64,000 nt of DNA from Larimichthys crocea (Eukaryota; Chordata; Actinopteri; Sciaenidae): contig NC_040032.1 of assembly GCF_000972845.2 (NCBI RefSeq), positions 9,522,334 to 9,586,333 of the forward strand, written 5' to 3'. Shown here one piece after another: positions 54,181 to 64,000 of the stretch. Made by a program: the position numbers and the translations under genes. The notes beneath the pieces are model-generated. The model worked only from the letters and a program-made list of their open reading frames with translations, did not search any database and had not been told where the DNA came from. The number at the start of each line of letters is the position of its first letter. Position 1 is the stretch's first letter.

Positions 54181-55122
54181 AACACAAAAAACAATAACAC
54201 GACAGCCCATAATAAATACTACCATGTGAAGCATGAAGGAGCAGTGTTGGAATGTTGAACCCTCTTCTTACACAACTCTCCCCCTGAAGGATTCTCGTCC
54301 ACTTCTGCAGAAAAATAAATACTGTGTGCGTTTTTCTAAAATAATATTCGGCTGGTAAAAAGGTACATGCATTTAAAAACTTTACAGAATTATCATCTGC
54401 AACACAAAGAATGGTGTTCAGACTTTATGTTGTTATCATATTATTGATTATGAATGCTTTAATGTGTGAGCAGCAGTTTAGTGTAGTGTAGTTGGTTCAT
54501 GTGTTTTGTTCGAATCCACAAAGTTACGAGTCACATCAGACAGATGTGCAGTGAAAAGGAAAAGTAGTGAAGTATACATGAAATATATAAAATATTCAGG
54601 GAAAGTACACGTGCCTAAAAATTGTAGTTGCCATATGTCTGGCTGTGATTGACTTGTGGCTGCTCCTGATTAATTTCCTGAACTTATTTTAGGCATATTT
54701 GGCTCCACAGCGCTTTCGTTGAGCTGGTACATTTGAAATATTAAAAGAACAACTTATAGGTTCAGTTTTCTTGTTGTCTACGTCACTGGTTTCCAACTTG
54801 GGAGTCCTGATGTCTCCAAAGCTTCACTTGGCGTCGCTTGGCCTTGATTTTAAGGGATTTAAGCCGGTCTTTTTTTAAATGTTTGCACAAATATGCAGTT
54901 AAAACAACCAAAGAGCTCAAAGAAAATACTGAATTTGTCAAAAAAACGACAGTTTTGTTTGACACAAACTTCCTGTAGCTGTTACACGGACTGTTTGTTC
55001 TCTTCTGTAACTGTTATACATTGAATTTATTCATTCATTTCCCATAAATGCTTATCTTTATGAAGGCTATGAGACCCTGAAAATAACATGAAATATTTCC
55101 AAAATATGCTGCCTGCTTTAGT
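54181..55122. other. Intergenic DNA downstream of vasp
   Basis: AT-rich, no recognisable exon or repeat array. Short open frames only. Confidence 0.6.
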
Positions 55123-55752
55123 CAGTTTGCTCGATAGAAAAGGAGTCCGTTAGCGAACCCTGAACTGGTTGATGCAAATAATAGAAATGGTGTTTTTTAG
55201 GGGTTTTCACACCGACATGTTGAGACGACATGCTGCTTCTTTGTTGTCTCCTAATGCAGTATGAAAGACGAAGGACGAAGATAAGAACTTTACTTATCCC
55301 CATGCAGAAAATGGGTCGGTCGCAGTCGGTCGTAAACCGCAGAGTTAGATGGGAAGAGGATACAGATGAGTAGACTAGACAGGAAACCAATGAATCTAAA
55401 TTAGAGAGAGATATACAGACCAGTCTCAGGACGTGTATATATCTTGATACACAATGTTCTCTGAATGAAATTTCATTAAAAAGCGAAACTCAGAATCACC
55501 TTCAGTTGTAATGCATTCACACTATACATGCCTTGTCTTACAGTTAAAGGTCTGCATGGTCATCACAGCCATCAGGGTCCAACATCATACTCAAGGGAAT
55601 TCAAAGACATAACTTGAATTTGTTATTAATGACATAAGACTTGAAACAACAGCTTGGTTGGTAATTTACAGACAATGTTTAGAGTTATTTTCCATAAATG
55701 AAGTCACAGAGTTTGAATGTAAAACTAAGATTCACCTTAAAATTACAAAGAA
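55123..55752 (+). repeat. 630-bp direct repeat, copy B
   Basis: Nearly identical to copy A in vasp intron 4. Its right end (TTTACAGACAATG ... TTCCATAAATGAAGTCACAG) resembles one monomer of the satellite that resumes after the gap. Confidence 0.93.
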
Positions 55753-55788
55753 AAACGTCGGACATAAAGATTTGTATCATCAAGCTCA

Positions 55789-56298
55789 NNNNNNNNNNNN
55801 NNNNNNNNNNNNNNNNNNNNNNNNNNNNNNNNNNNNNNNNNNNNNNNNNNNNNNNNNNNNNNNNNNNNNNNNNNNNNNNNNNNNNNNNNNNNNNNNNNNN
55901 NNNNNNNNNNNNNNNNNNNNNNNNNNNNNNNNNNNNNNNNNNNNNNNNNNNNNNNNNNNNNNNNNNNNNNNNNNNNNNNNNNNNNNNNNNNNNNNNNNNN
56001 NNNNNNNNNNNNNNNNNNNNNNNNNNNNNNNNNNNNNNNNNNNNNNNNNNNNNNNNNNNNNNNNNNNNNNNNNNNNNNNNNNNNNNNNNNNNNNNNNNNN
56101 NNNNNNNNNNNNNNNNNNNNNNNNNNNNNNNNNNNNNNNNNNNNNNNNNNNNNNNNNNNNNNNNNNNNNNNNNNNNNNNNNNNNNNNNNNNNNNNNNNNN
56201 NNNNNNNNNNNNNNNNNNNNNNNNNNNNNNNNNNNNNNNNNNNNNNNNNNNNNNNNNNNNNNNNNNNNNNNNNNNNNNNNNNNNNNNNNNNNNNNNNN
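55789..56298. other. Assembly gap (510 N)
   Basis: A run of N between repeat copy B and the 180-bp satellite. The assembler probably failed in the tandem array. Confidence 1.
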
Positions 56299-58095
56299 TA
56301 TATGTTTAATTGCAGATTATTAGTATGTAAATTAAGAAAACAGGAAAAACACTGTAACATGTTTCTGTAGAAAATATATATTTTAAAAAGTTGTATAATT
56401 TGTCATTATTGATATTATTCATCATAATATCTAAAGTAACACCCTGGTTGTTAATTTATAGACCGTGTCAGTTAAGTTAAAAAACAAAAAACAAAACGGA
56501 AATCTACTGTAGAAAAAGTAATTTTCCATTAATTAGGTCATTGAGTTCAAATGTAAAAGCACACACTCTATTATGATTTGACGCTACATAAATAAATGTT
56601 TTATTGAATTATATAATGAGCCTCATGTTTAATTGCAGAAAACAGAAAAAACATATAATGAGCCTCATGTTTAATTGCAGAAAACAGAAAAAACACTGTA
56701 AAAATACTATATAAATAACATGTTTCTGTAAAAATATGAGTGCAATTTGTCTTTATTGATATTATTCATCATAATATTTAAAGAAGCAGTTTGGTTGTTG
56801 ATTTATAGATCGTGTCAGTTAATTTTTTTTAAAACGTAAATCTACTGTAAAAGAAGTTATTTTCCATGACTTAAATGACTGAGTTCAAATGTAAATAACA
56901 TGTTTATGTAAAAATATATATTTAAAAAGTTGCATAATTTGTCATTATTGATGTTATTCATCATAATATTTAAAGTTACAGCTTGGTTGTGAATTTACAG
57001 ATCGTGTCAGTTAATTTTAAAAAAACGGAAACTACTGTAAAAGAAGTTATTTTCCATGACTTAAATCACTGAGTTCAAATGTAAATAACATTTTTCTGTA
57101 AAAATATGAGTGCAATTTGTCATTATTGATATTATTCATCATAATATTTAAAGTAGCAGTTTGGTTGTTAATTTATAGATCGTGTCAGTTAATTTTTAAA
57201 AATAGAAATCTACTGTAAAAGAAGTCATTTTCCATGACTTAAATCACTGAGTACAAATGTAAATAACATTTTTCTGTAAAAATATGAGTGTAATTTGTCA
57301 TTATTGATATTAATCATCATAATATTTAAAGTTACAGATTGGTTATTAATTTACAGATCGTGTCAGTTAATTTTTAAAAATAGAAATCTACTGTAAAAGA
57401 AGTTATTTTCCATGACTTAAATCACTAAGTTCAAATGTAAATAACATTTTTCTGTAAAAATATGAGTGTAATTTGTTATTATTGATATTATTCATCATAT
57501 TTAAAGTTACAGCTTGGTTATTAATTTACAGATCATGTCAGTTCATTTAAAAAAAAAACAGAAATCTACTGTAAAATAAGTTATTTTCCATGACTTAAAT
57601 CACTGAGTTTAAATGTAAATAACATTTTTCTGTAAACATATGAGTGTAATTTGTCATTATTGATATTAATCATAATATTTAAAGTTACAGCTTGGTTGTT
57701 AATTTACAGATCGTGTGAGTTCATTTTTAAAAACGTAATTCTACTGTAAAAGAAGTCATTTTCCATGACTTAAATCACTGAGTTCAAATGTAAATAACAC
57801 TTTTCTGTAAAAATATGAGTGTAATTTGTCATTATTGATGTTAATCATCATATTTAAAGTTACAGCTTGGTTATTAATGTCCAAACCATGTCAGTTAATT
57901 TTTAAAAAACAGAAATCTACTGTAAAAGAAGTCATTTTCCATGACTTAAGTCACTGAGTACAAATGTAAATAACATTTTTCTGTAAGAATATGAGTGTAA
58001 TTTGTCATTACTGATATTAATCATCATAATATTTAAAGTAACAGCTTGGTTATTAATTTACAGTTCATTTAAAAAAAACAGAAATCTACTGTAAA
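56299..58095 (+). repeat. Satellite array, monomer about 180 bp, roughly nine copies
   Basis: Each monomer contains, in order, TTTTCCATGACTTAAATCAC, GTTCAAATGTAAATAACAT, TTCTGTAAAAATATGAGTGT, TTTGTCATTATTGATATTA, TTAAAGTTACAGCTTGGTTG and TTTACAGATCGTGTCAGTTA. The CCATGACTTAAAT word recurs near 56862, 57052, 57231, 57410, 57589, 57765 and 57945, that is about every 175-190 bp. The last monomer ends at ATCTACTGTAAAC, where the GC-rich akt2 promoter begins. Confidence 0.92.
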
Positions 58096-58400
58096 CCGTG
58101 CGGTGCAGTTGCGCCGTGCGGCCTGCAGGGCGGCGCTGTGGCTCCGTGTCCCCCCCTCTCTCTGACACGGGGGAAGCAGCAGCTCACAGTCCGCGGTGTG
58201 TCGCTCGGTGGACGGCCTTGCCTGCTCTGGATCCAGCCTGTCGGAACTGCATCGAAACGAGAGCAACGTGGGACAAAGTCGGTAAAGATGTGCGTTAAAT
58301 CTCGCTGTCCGTGTCTCCGCGTGTCGGATTAACCGAGTTCGTGACGTAATTTACGGTTTTTGATCGGACTGTGATCCGCCTCGCTGTTAGCTCAGGCTAA
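58096..58400 (+). promoter_or_regulatory. akt2: akt2 promoter / first non-coding exon (inferred)
   Basis: An abrupt switch from AT-rich satellite to CpG-rich DNA (GCGCCGTGCGGCCTGCAGGG and following). A possible splice donor AAGTCG|GTAAAGATG follows exon end 58281. No coding frame is needed, because the start codon is in the next exon. CpG density and position suggest the akt2 transcription start. The exact start cannot be seen. Confidence 0.55.
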
Positions 58401-58840
58401 CGTCACTGATCGGTAACGTTACACTGTTTACTAATAATAAACAAACATTACCGTCACCGAGGGTGGATATTCGGTAGTTAACACGACGCCACCGGGCTGA
58501 GCTCCCGTTAAAGCCTCTCACACGGAGCCTGCGTGTGTTTTATTTATTTAATTAATCAGATTAATTAGAGATTTCCAGCTTTAATTGGCTACATGACATG
58601 TAGCCGCGTTAGCTTAGCACAGGTCGGTGCTCGGTGACGACAGAAGTCTGTTATTAACTTTTATATTTTTATATTTTAGTCTCTGACCGATAAATAATAA
58701 TTAATCCGTGTGTTTTTAAAGTTAACGTGTTAGCCGTTAGCACGGAGCTAACCGCTGCCACTGACGGTAAACGGCAGCCGAGCTAGCGGCTAGCGGCTAA
58801 CAGCTAACGGCTACAACAATAACAAGCAGCAGCAGCTCGG

Positions 58841-59680
58841 TTTGTTTTTATTTTATTTAAATATTTAAACTTTATGTCGGTTTGTTTTTATTTTATTTAA
58901 ATATTTAAACTTTATGTCGGTTTGTTTTTATTTTATTTAAATATTTAAACTTTATGTCGGTTTGTTTTTATTTTATTTAAATATTTAAACTTTATGTCGG
59001 TTTGTTTTTATTTTATTTAAATATTTAAACTTTATGTCGGTTTGTTTTTATTTTATTTAAATATTTAAACTTTATGTCGGTTTGTTTTTATTTTATTTAA
59101 ATATTTAAACTTTATGTCGGTTTGTTTTTATTTTATTTAAATATTTAAACTTTATGTCGGTTTGTTTTTATTTTATTTAAATATTTAAACTTTATGTCGG
59201 TTTGTTTTTATTTTATTTAAATATTTAAACTTTATGTCGGTTTGTTTTTATTTTATTTAAATATTTAAACTTTATGTCGGTTTGTTTTTATTTTATTTAA
59301 ATATTTAAACTTTATGTCGGTTTGTTTTTATTTTATTTAAATATTTAAACTTTATGTCGGTTTGTTTTTATTTTATTTAAATATTTAAACTTTATGTCGG
59401 TTTGTTTTTATTTTATTTAAATATTTAAACTTTATGTCGGTTTGTTTTTATTTTATTTAAATATTTAAACTTTATGTCGGTTTGTTTTTATTTTATTTAA
59501 ATATTTAAACTTTATGTCGGTTTGTTTTTATTTTATTTAAATATTTAAACTTTATGTCGGTTTGTTTTTATTTTATTTAAATATTTAAACTTTATGTCGG
59601 TTTGTTTTTATTTTATTTAAATATTTAAACTTTATGTCGGTTTGTTTTTATTTTATTTAAATATTTAAACTTTATGTCGG
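58841..59680 (+). repeat. 40-bp tandem repeat, 21 perfect copies
   Basis: The unit is TTTGTTTTTATTTTATTTAA plus ATATTTAAACTTTATGTCGG, repeated without a single difference over 840 bp. A degraded partial unit (TTGGTTTTATGGTTTATTTA) follows. The unit contains the self-complementary TTTAAATATTTAAA. It lies in akt2 intron 1. Confidence 0.98.
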
Positions 59681-59925
59681 TTGGTTTTATGGTTTATTTA
59701 AATATAAACTTTTGCTCACTTATTTTGGTTCCCTGTGTTTCTTCTAACGTTCGCTGAATGTTAGTTTAACGTTACACGTTTGTGTTTTAAAGCGGCGGCG
59801 ACATACGAGAACTTTTAAAAAATGTTTAATTTGTGTAATAATTACTATTAATCGAGTGAATTCAGCTCCTGAATGTTTTGTATTATGTCAGATCAAACTT
59901 AATGTTAACACGTTTTTAAATTCCA

Positions 59926-59970
<45 letters not shown>
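59926..59970. repeat. (ATT)n microsatellite
   Basis: About 15 TTA/ATT units in akt2 intron 1. Confidence 0.95.
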
Positions 59971-60112
59971 GTGGGCTGTCATTATATAGATAAATAACTT
60001 TATTAGTATGTTTGATTACAATAAAAATACAATGGAATAAAATACAGGTAGAAAAAATGAAGAATAAAAAACACAGAATGGGACAAGGACAAAAAAACAA
60101 GGTAAACAGGTG

Positions 60113-60577
60113 CCTGTCTCTCTGTCTGTCTGTCTGTCTCTCTGCCTGTCTACCTGTCTGTCTGTCTGTCTGTCTATCTGTCTGTCTGCCTGTTTCTCTC
60201 TGTCTACCTGTCTCTCTCTCTGTCTGTCTGTCTGTCTAAATATCTATCTGTCTGCCTGTTTCTCTCTCTTTCTTTCTGTCTGTCTCTCTCTCTATCTTTC
60301 TGTCTGTCTGTCTGTCTAAATATCTATCTTTCTGTCTGTCTGTCTCTCTTTCTTTCTGTCTGTCTCTCTCTCTATCTTTCTGTCTGTCTGTCTAAATATC
60401 TGCCTGTCTGCCTGTTTCTCTCTCTGTCTCTGTCTGCCCGTCTCTCTCTCTCTCTATCTGCCTGTCTGTCTCTCTGTCTGTCTGCCTGTCTGTCTAAATA
60501 TCTGTCTGTCTGTCTGTTTCTTTCTCTATCTGCCTGTCTGCCTGTCTCTCTCTCTATCTCTCTGTCTGTCTCTCTTT
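60113..60577 (+). repeat. TCTG-rich imperfect tetranucleotide array
   Basis: About 465 bp of TCTG units mixed with TCTC, TCTA, CCTG and recurring TCTAAATATC blocks. The TCTGTCTAAATATCTG higher-order motif returns several times. It lies in akt2 intron 1. Confidence 0.93.
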
Positions 60578-61144
60578 AGAGTCACTGTTTGCCATCAGAT
60601 GTTTGAACAGGAGTTTCAAAATGTTTTTATGCAACGTTATGTTGAAAATTAACGTAATTTATCGACAGTTATTTTCCCACCTGTGTGGCTAAATGATGCA
60701 GGTTTATTAGTTCATTGTCTCTGCTAAATGTGACTTTAATTCACCGTCTGCAGCCCAATTTAAGTATATATAGTTATTTTTATCTCTATTTGGAGTAAAA
60801 CTTCTTATTTCTATATTTAAAAAATCTGTTTTTTTACTTTTTATATTATCTATATCTGGTAGTTTTCTGATTGCAGCAAGACATAAATAATAACATAATC
60901 ATAATAAATAAACAAATTTGAGCTTAAAATCTGCAGTTATTGACCGTGGCTCTGTTAATAAACTACATGTGTCTGAAGATGATCTCATTTCATTCGTTCC
61001 TGCTTGTTTCATTCAGCAGGTGCTGTTCAGGTTTTGATAACCGCGACTGAGAGACGTGAACAGAGAGAGAGAGAGAGAGAGAAATCCACTGTTCCCCTCC
61101 CCGACCTCCTGCTCCTGACCCCTCTCTGAAACATGTCTCTCACC

Positions 61145-63192
61145 ATGAATGAAGTTAATGTCGTCAGAGAGGGCTGGCTCCAGAAAAGAGGTGAGATATT
61201 ATCACGCAACAGTCGAACTGTACAGAAGGACTGTAAATGTATAACCACTCCTGCAAAATGTGAACAGTCATCACCAGATTTGGATCCCTGGACTGAGTCA
61301 GAGAATTTGTCACATTTTTAATATTCAGCACAGTTTTGTTGTCAAGCATTACTCCAGCGCTGCAGGTATATTACTCTACTATTACTCTTTGTGCTATTAC
61401 ACCCACATTTAATGTTGTTTTAGCTCCGTCTGTATGAGCGACCATGACAAACCTGCTGTCATCCGGCCAGTAGGTGGTGCTGTACCGACATCACCTCTCC
61501 AATCCCTGTATGAATTTGTACACGTGTGCTTTGCGTATCTTGAGAACCATCCATCCCAACGACTTCACACCTGGCAGGTGTATTACTGAGAGGAGTGCAG
61601 TGTCGAGTATGAAGCCATTTGGTTGGGCCAAACAGTCAGCCTGTGACGAACTGTCACGTTCTCTGATTGGACGAGTGTTGTGGTTCAGTTGTATCAGCAT
61701 GTAGGATGAGCTCTTACTTAAAATTGTGTGTGCGTCTGACCAGGTGAATATATCAAAACATGGAGGCCCAGGTATTTCATCCTGAAGAGTGACGGTTCCT
61801 TCATCGGTTACAAGGAGAAGCCCGATTTAAACGACCAGACTTCACCGCCACTCAACAACTTCTCAGTGGCAGGTCAGAAAACAAACCTCTGTCTTCATAA
61901 CTGTTGATTTCTACTCTTTAAAACACAGGCTGATGTTTTTAGTTTCAGTAAATCTTCAGCAGCTTTCTGTAAATTCAGACGGTCATCGTGTTTTTTCAGA
62001 ATGCCAGTTAATGAAGACCGAAAGACCCCGAGCCAACACATTCGTCATCCGTTGCTTACAGTGGACTACTGTCATTGAACGCACCTTTCACGTGGACAGC
62101 AATGAGGAGAGGTGAGTACAAATGGCTCCCTGAAACTTTGTGTATTTGTTCGGTGGAACGCCTGACGATATGTGTGTGATGTGTTTTAACCTCAGAGAGG
62201 AGTGGATGTGGGCCATCCAGTCTGTGGCAAATAGTCTGAAGATGCGGGAACACGAGGAGGAGGAACCGATGGATTTGTTCGGCTCGCCCAGCGAAAGCAG
62301 CCTGGAGGAGATGGAAGTGGCGATGTCCAAGAGCGGCAACAAAGTGGTGAGAGGATCTTTTGTTATGGAACTTAGAAGATAATGAGCTGACGTTTGATCT
62401 GATCCTAAAGATTTGATAAGAGTGTTTCTCTAGTGTTGGTTAGACATTGGACCTTATGCCTTCTTTGGACGAAGTTCTCCTGAGAAGTCTTTCATGAAAA
62501 ACTGTCCTAAATTTGCTTGTTTCAAATACATGAACATACGATGAATACAATATACGATATCACAAAACCGTTTCAAAGAGTAAAAAGAAGAACTCCAGTA
62601 CCGTCAGACATCAGTGACAAAAACACAACGTGTTTATCACACAGTGAGAATGACATTAGACTTTGTCTGTAGATGTTTAACAGATCTATAGAGAATGTGT
62701 GACCACAACGTAAACCAAACCGAACCTTAACCACAGTGTCTGATATATGAAAATGTCACAAATCCTCTCCCTGAACAGTAAACAGCATAACGATCCAGAA
62801 TCAGTTCCTGGACATCAGTAACAAACTGACACATCAGTCTTAAAGGTTCATTTGGAGGTGGACAGGAGGAGGTTAACCAATGTCCTGCTGTGGACAGGGC
62901 AGCAACAATAAAATGTGTTTTAGCCACCTTAATAAAGTCAACCTTGACAAAAAATCATCATACTTTGGATCAAACGTCCCTTTACGACGTGTTTACATAC
63001 CACTCTCTGACTTCTATAACCCTGATGAATCTTCACACCTCTGCCTTGTGCACTTTACAGACTATGAGTGACTTTGAGTATCTGAAGCTGCTCGGTAAAG
63101 GAACGTTTGGGAAGGTGATTCTGGTCAAAGAGAAGTCCCACGGAGTTCATTATGCCATGAAGATACTGCGGAAAGAAGTCATCATAGCCAAG
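61145..63192 (+). CDS. akt2: RAC-beta serine/threonine kinase Akt2, 5' part
   Basis: Five coding exons are visible: 61145-61190, 61744-61872, 62000-62111, 62196-62346 and 63061-63192 (570 nt, 190 residues), all in phase. The gene continues past the right edge. The PH domain runs from [20 protein letters not shown] to about residue 108. It keeps the phosphoinositide-binding residues K14, E17, R23 and R25, and [21 protein letters not shown] linker ([19 protein letters not shown]) precedes the kinase start, with Gly loop LGKGTFGKV and lysine in [14 protein letters not shown]. Akt2 is recruited to PIP3 at the plasma membrane and mediates insulin signalling. The MNEV N-terminus and the linker favour akt2 over akt1/akt3. 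An in-frame ATG four codons upstream (61133) exists. I prefer 61145 because it matches the family and has the stronger ACC ATG A context. The acceptor of this exon is probably near 61019. Confidence 0.95.
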
Positions 63193-64000
63193 GTGAGAGA
63201 GAGAGAGGGCGGTATCGTCTGCAAAGAATCGAACACCTGATTTACAGCGTCAGACGATTTTAACCAAGTGCTTTTTGTTGTGTAAGATTTAGTTATGTAG
63301 TTGCAGACTGCAAGCCCCTTGCTTCACCCTCACCTTTGTGGTGTAAAGGAGAAATTTTCTTGTGTTTTCTTAAACTTCTTTTGCCTCTTTTTAAGTGAAG
63401 CTTCACATTTTTTGTTACGTGTTTTAAATGTGTCCGACGTAGGGTTGTGAACGATAAACCGATGCAACCGGATATTCAGTTTAACAAGTGAGAGATACGG
63501 CTGCATCGGTAGCAGCCTCCTCAATCGATGCGAGTTAGCCATGAATTCCTAGATGAATCGGTTGTAGAGTCATGGATCGGGTAGACTCGCAAGACTTGGA
63601 GTCGGTTGGCGGCTTCACACAGTTTTGGGTAAATCCCTCGGGCCCGTTCATATTTGGTCCGTCCTGCATGCGACTTCAAACCCACCGGGAGCGTTTAGCC
63701 CGCCAGACTTTGTTTACTTGCTCAGATTTGGCATTTTCCTGGTGTATGTTCTTCTGAACATGCTTCCACGTGTATAAATAACTACGTAGTTAATTAGTTT
63801 GTCTGTTTTAACGACCGGCACAGGGTATTATATTTTGTGATTTTGTTGTTTTTCTTTTTTTAAATTAAATTTTTGCCAGTGCCATGCAGCAGCAATGCTT
63901 GGGGATATGTGATATACTGTACTGTAAGGTCACTTTCATAAAATTGGCTTCTTTATTTTATAAAATATCGACAATAAATATTAACCGTAGAATCAAATCA
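63193..64000 (+). other. akt2: akt2 intron (runs off the window)
   Basis: Follows donor GCCAAG|GTGAGAGA at 63193. No continuation of the kinase domain is visible before the window ends. Contents unremarkable. Confidence 0.8.

Noticed and set aside
55658..56360. Open frames of about 200 codons on both strands
   Set aside because: They run through the 510-N gap, so almost all codons are unknown. The flanks are repeat sequence.
60110..60319. Ser/Cys/Leu/Val-rich open frames
   Set aside because: Pure translation of the TCTG-type array.

Overview
The window is vertebrate nuclear DNA, almost certainly from a percomorph-type teleost fish. The evidence is intron-rich genes with GT-AG splice sites, abundant (CA)n/(TG)n microsatellites, typical fish MITE-like repeats, and six genes whose predicted proteins resemble vertebrate families. 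Two runs of N (24853-24862 and 55789-56298) show that it is a scaffolded assembly. No bacterial genes, RNA genes or CRISPR arrays were seen.

Gene order, left to right: dact3 (+, 3' part, 8739-12032), an LBH-family gene (-, 19049-20621), dmpk (+, 26837-38448), ovol3 (-, 41887-43388), vasp (+, 48231-53884) and akt2 (+, 5' part, 61145-63192, running off the right edge). Human DACT3, DMPK, OVOL3, VASP and AKT2 all lie on 19q13, so this is a conserved-synteny block. The genes are unrelated in mechanism: a Wnt/Dishevelled antagonist, an LBH transcription cofactor, a Rho-family-type AGC kinase, an epithelial zinc-finger repressor, an actin-assembly factor and an insulin-pathway kinase. All exon models were spliced by eye. 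Reading phase closes across every junction of the complete genes.

The space between genes is dominated by repeats. 1-8738 holds MITE remnants and a 1.3 kb minisatellite with a 47-bp unit. 13.2-25.2 kb holds several copies of a composite non-coding repeat family with a 33-bp AGCTAA-rich satellite. It also holds an imperfect inverted duplication (arms about 1.8 kb) that carries a decayed second copy of the LBH-gene first exon. 25.6-26.6 kb is a purine-rich stretch just upstream of dmpk. Intron 1 of dmpk (5.9 kb) contains another composite-repeat copy. A nearly identical 630-bp direct repeat lies in vasp intron 4 and again downstream of vasp. There, beyond a gap, a roughly 180-bp satellite runs up to the akt2 promoter. 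Intron 1 of akt2 contains 21 perfect copies of a 40-bp unit and a TCTG-rich array.

The points most worth a second look are the inverted duplication at the LBH gene, loss of all three classical cyclic-nucleotide-kinase sites in vasp, a possible hydrophobic-tail isoform and a GC-AG intron in dmpk, the apparent absence of the SSGFYE-type segment in dact3, and the locus-specific expansions of repeats. I found no convincing new molecular system.
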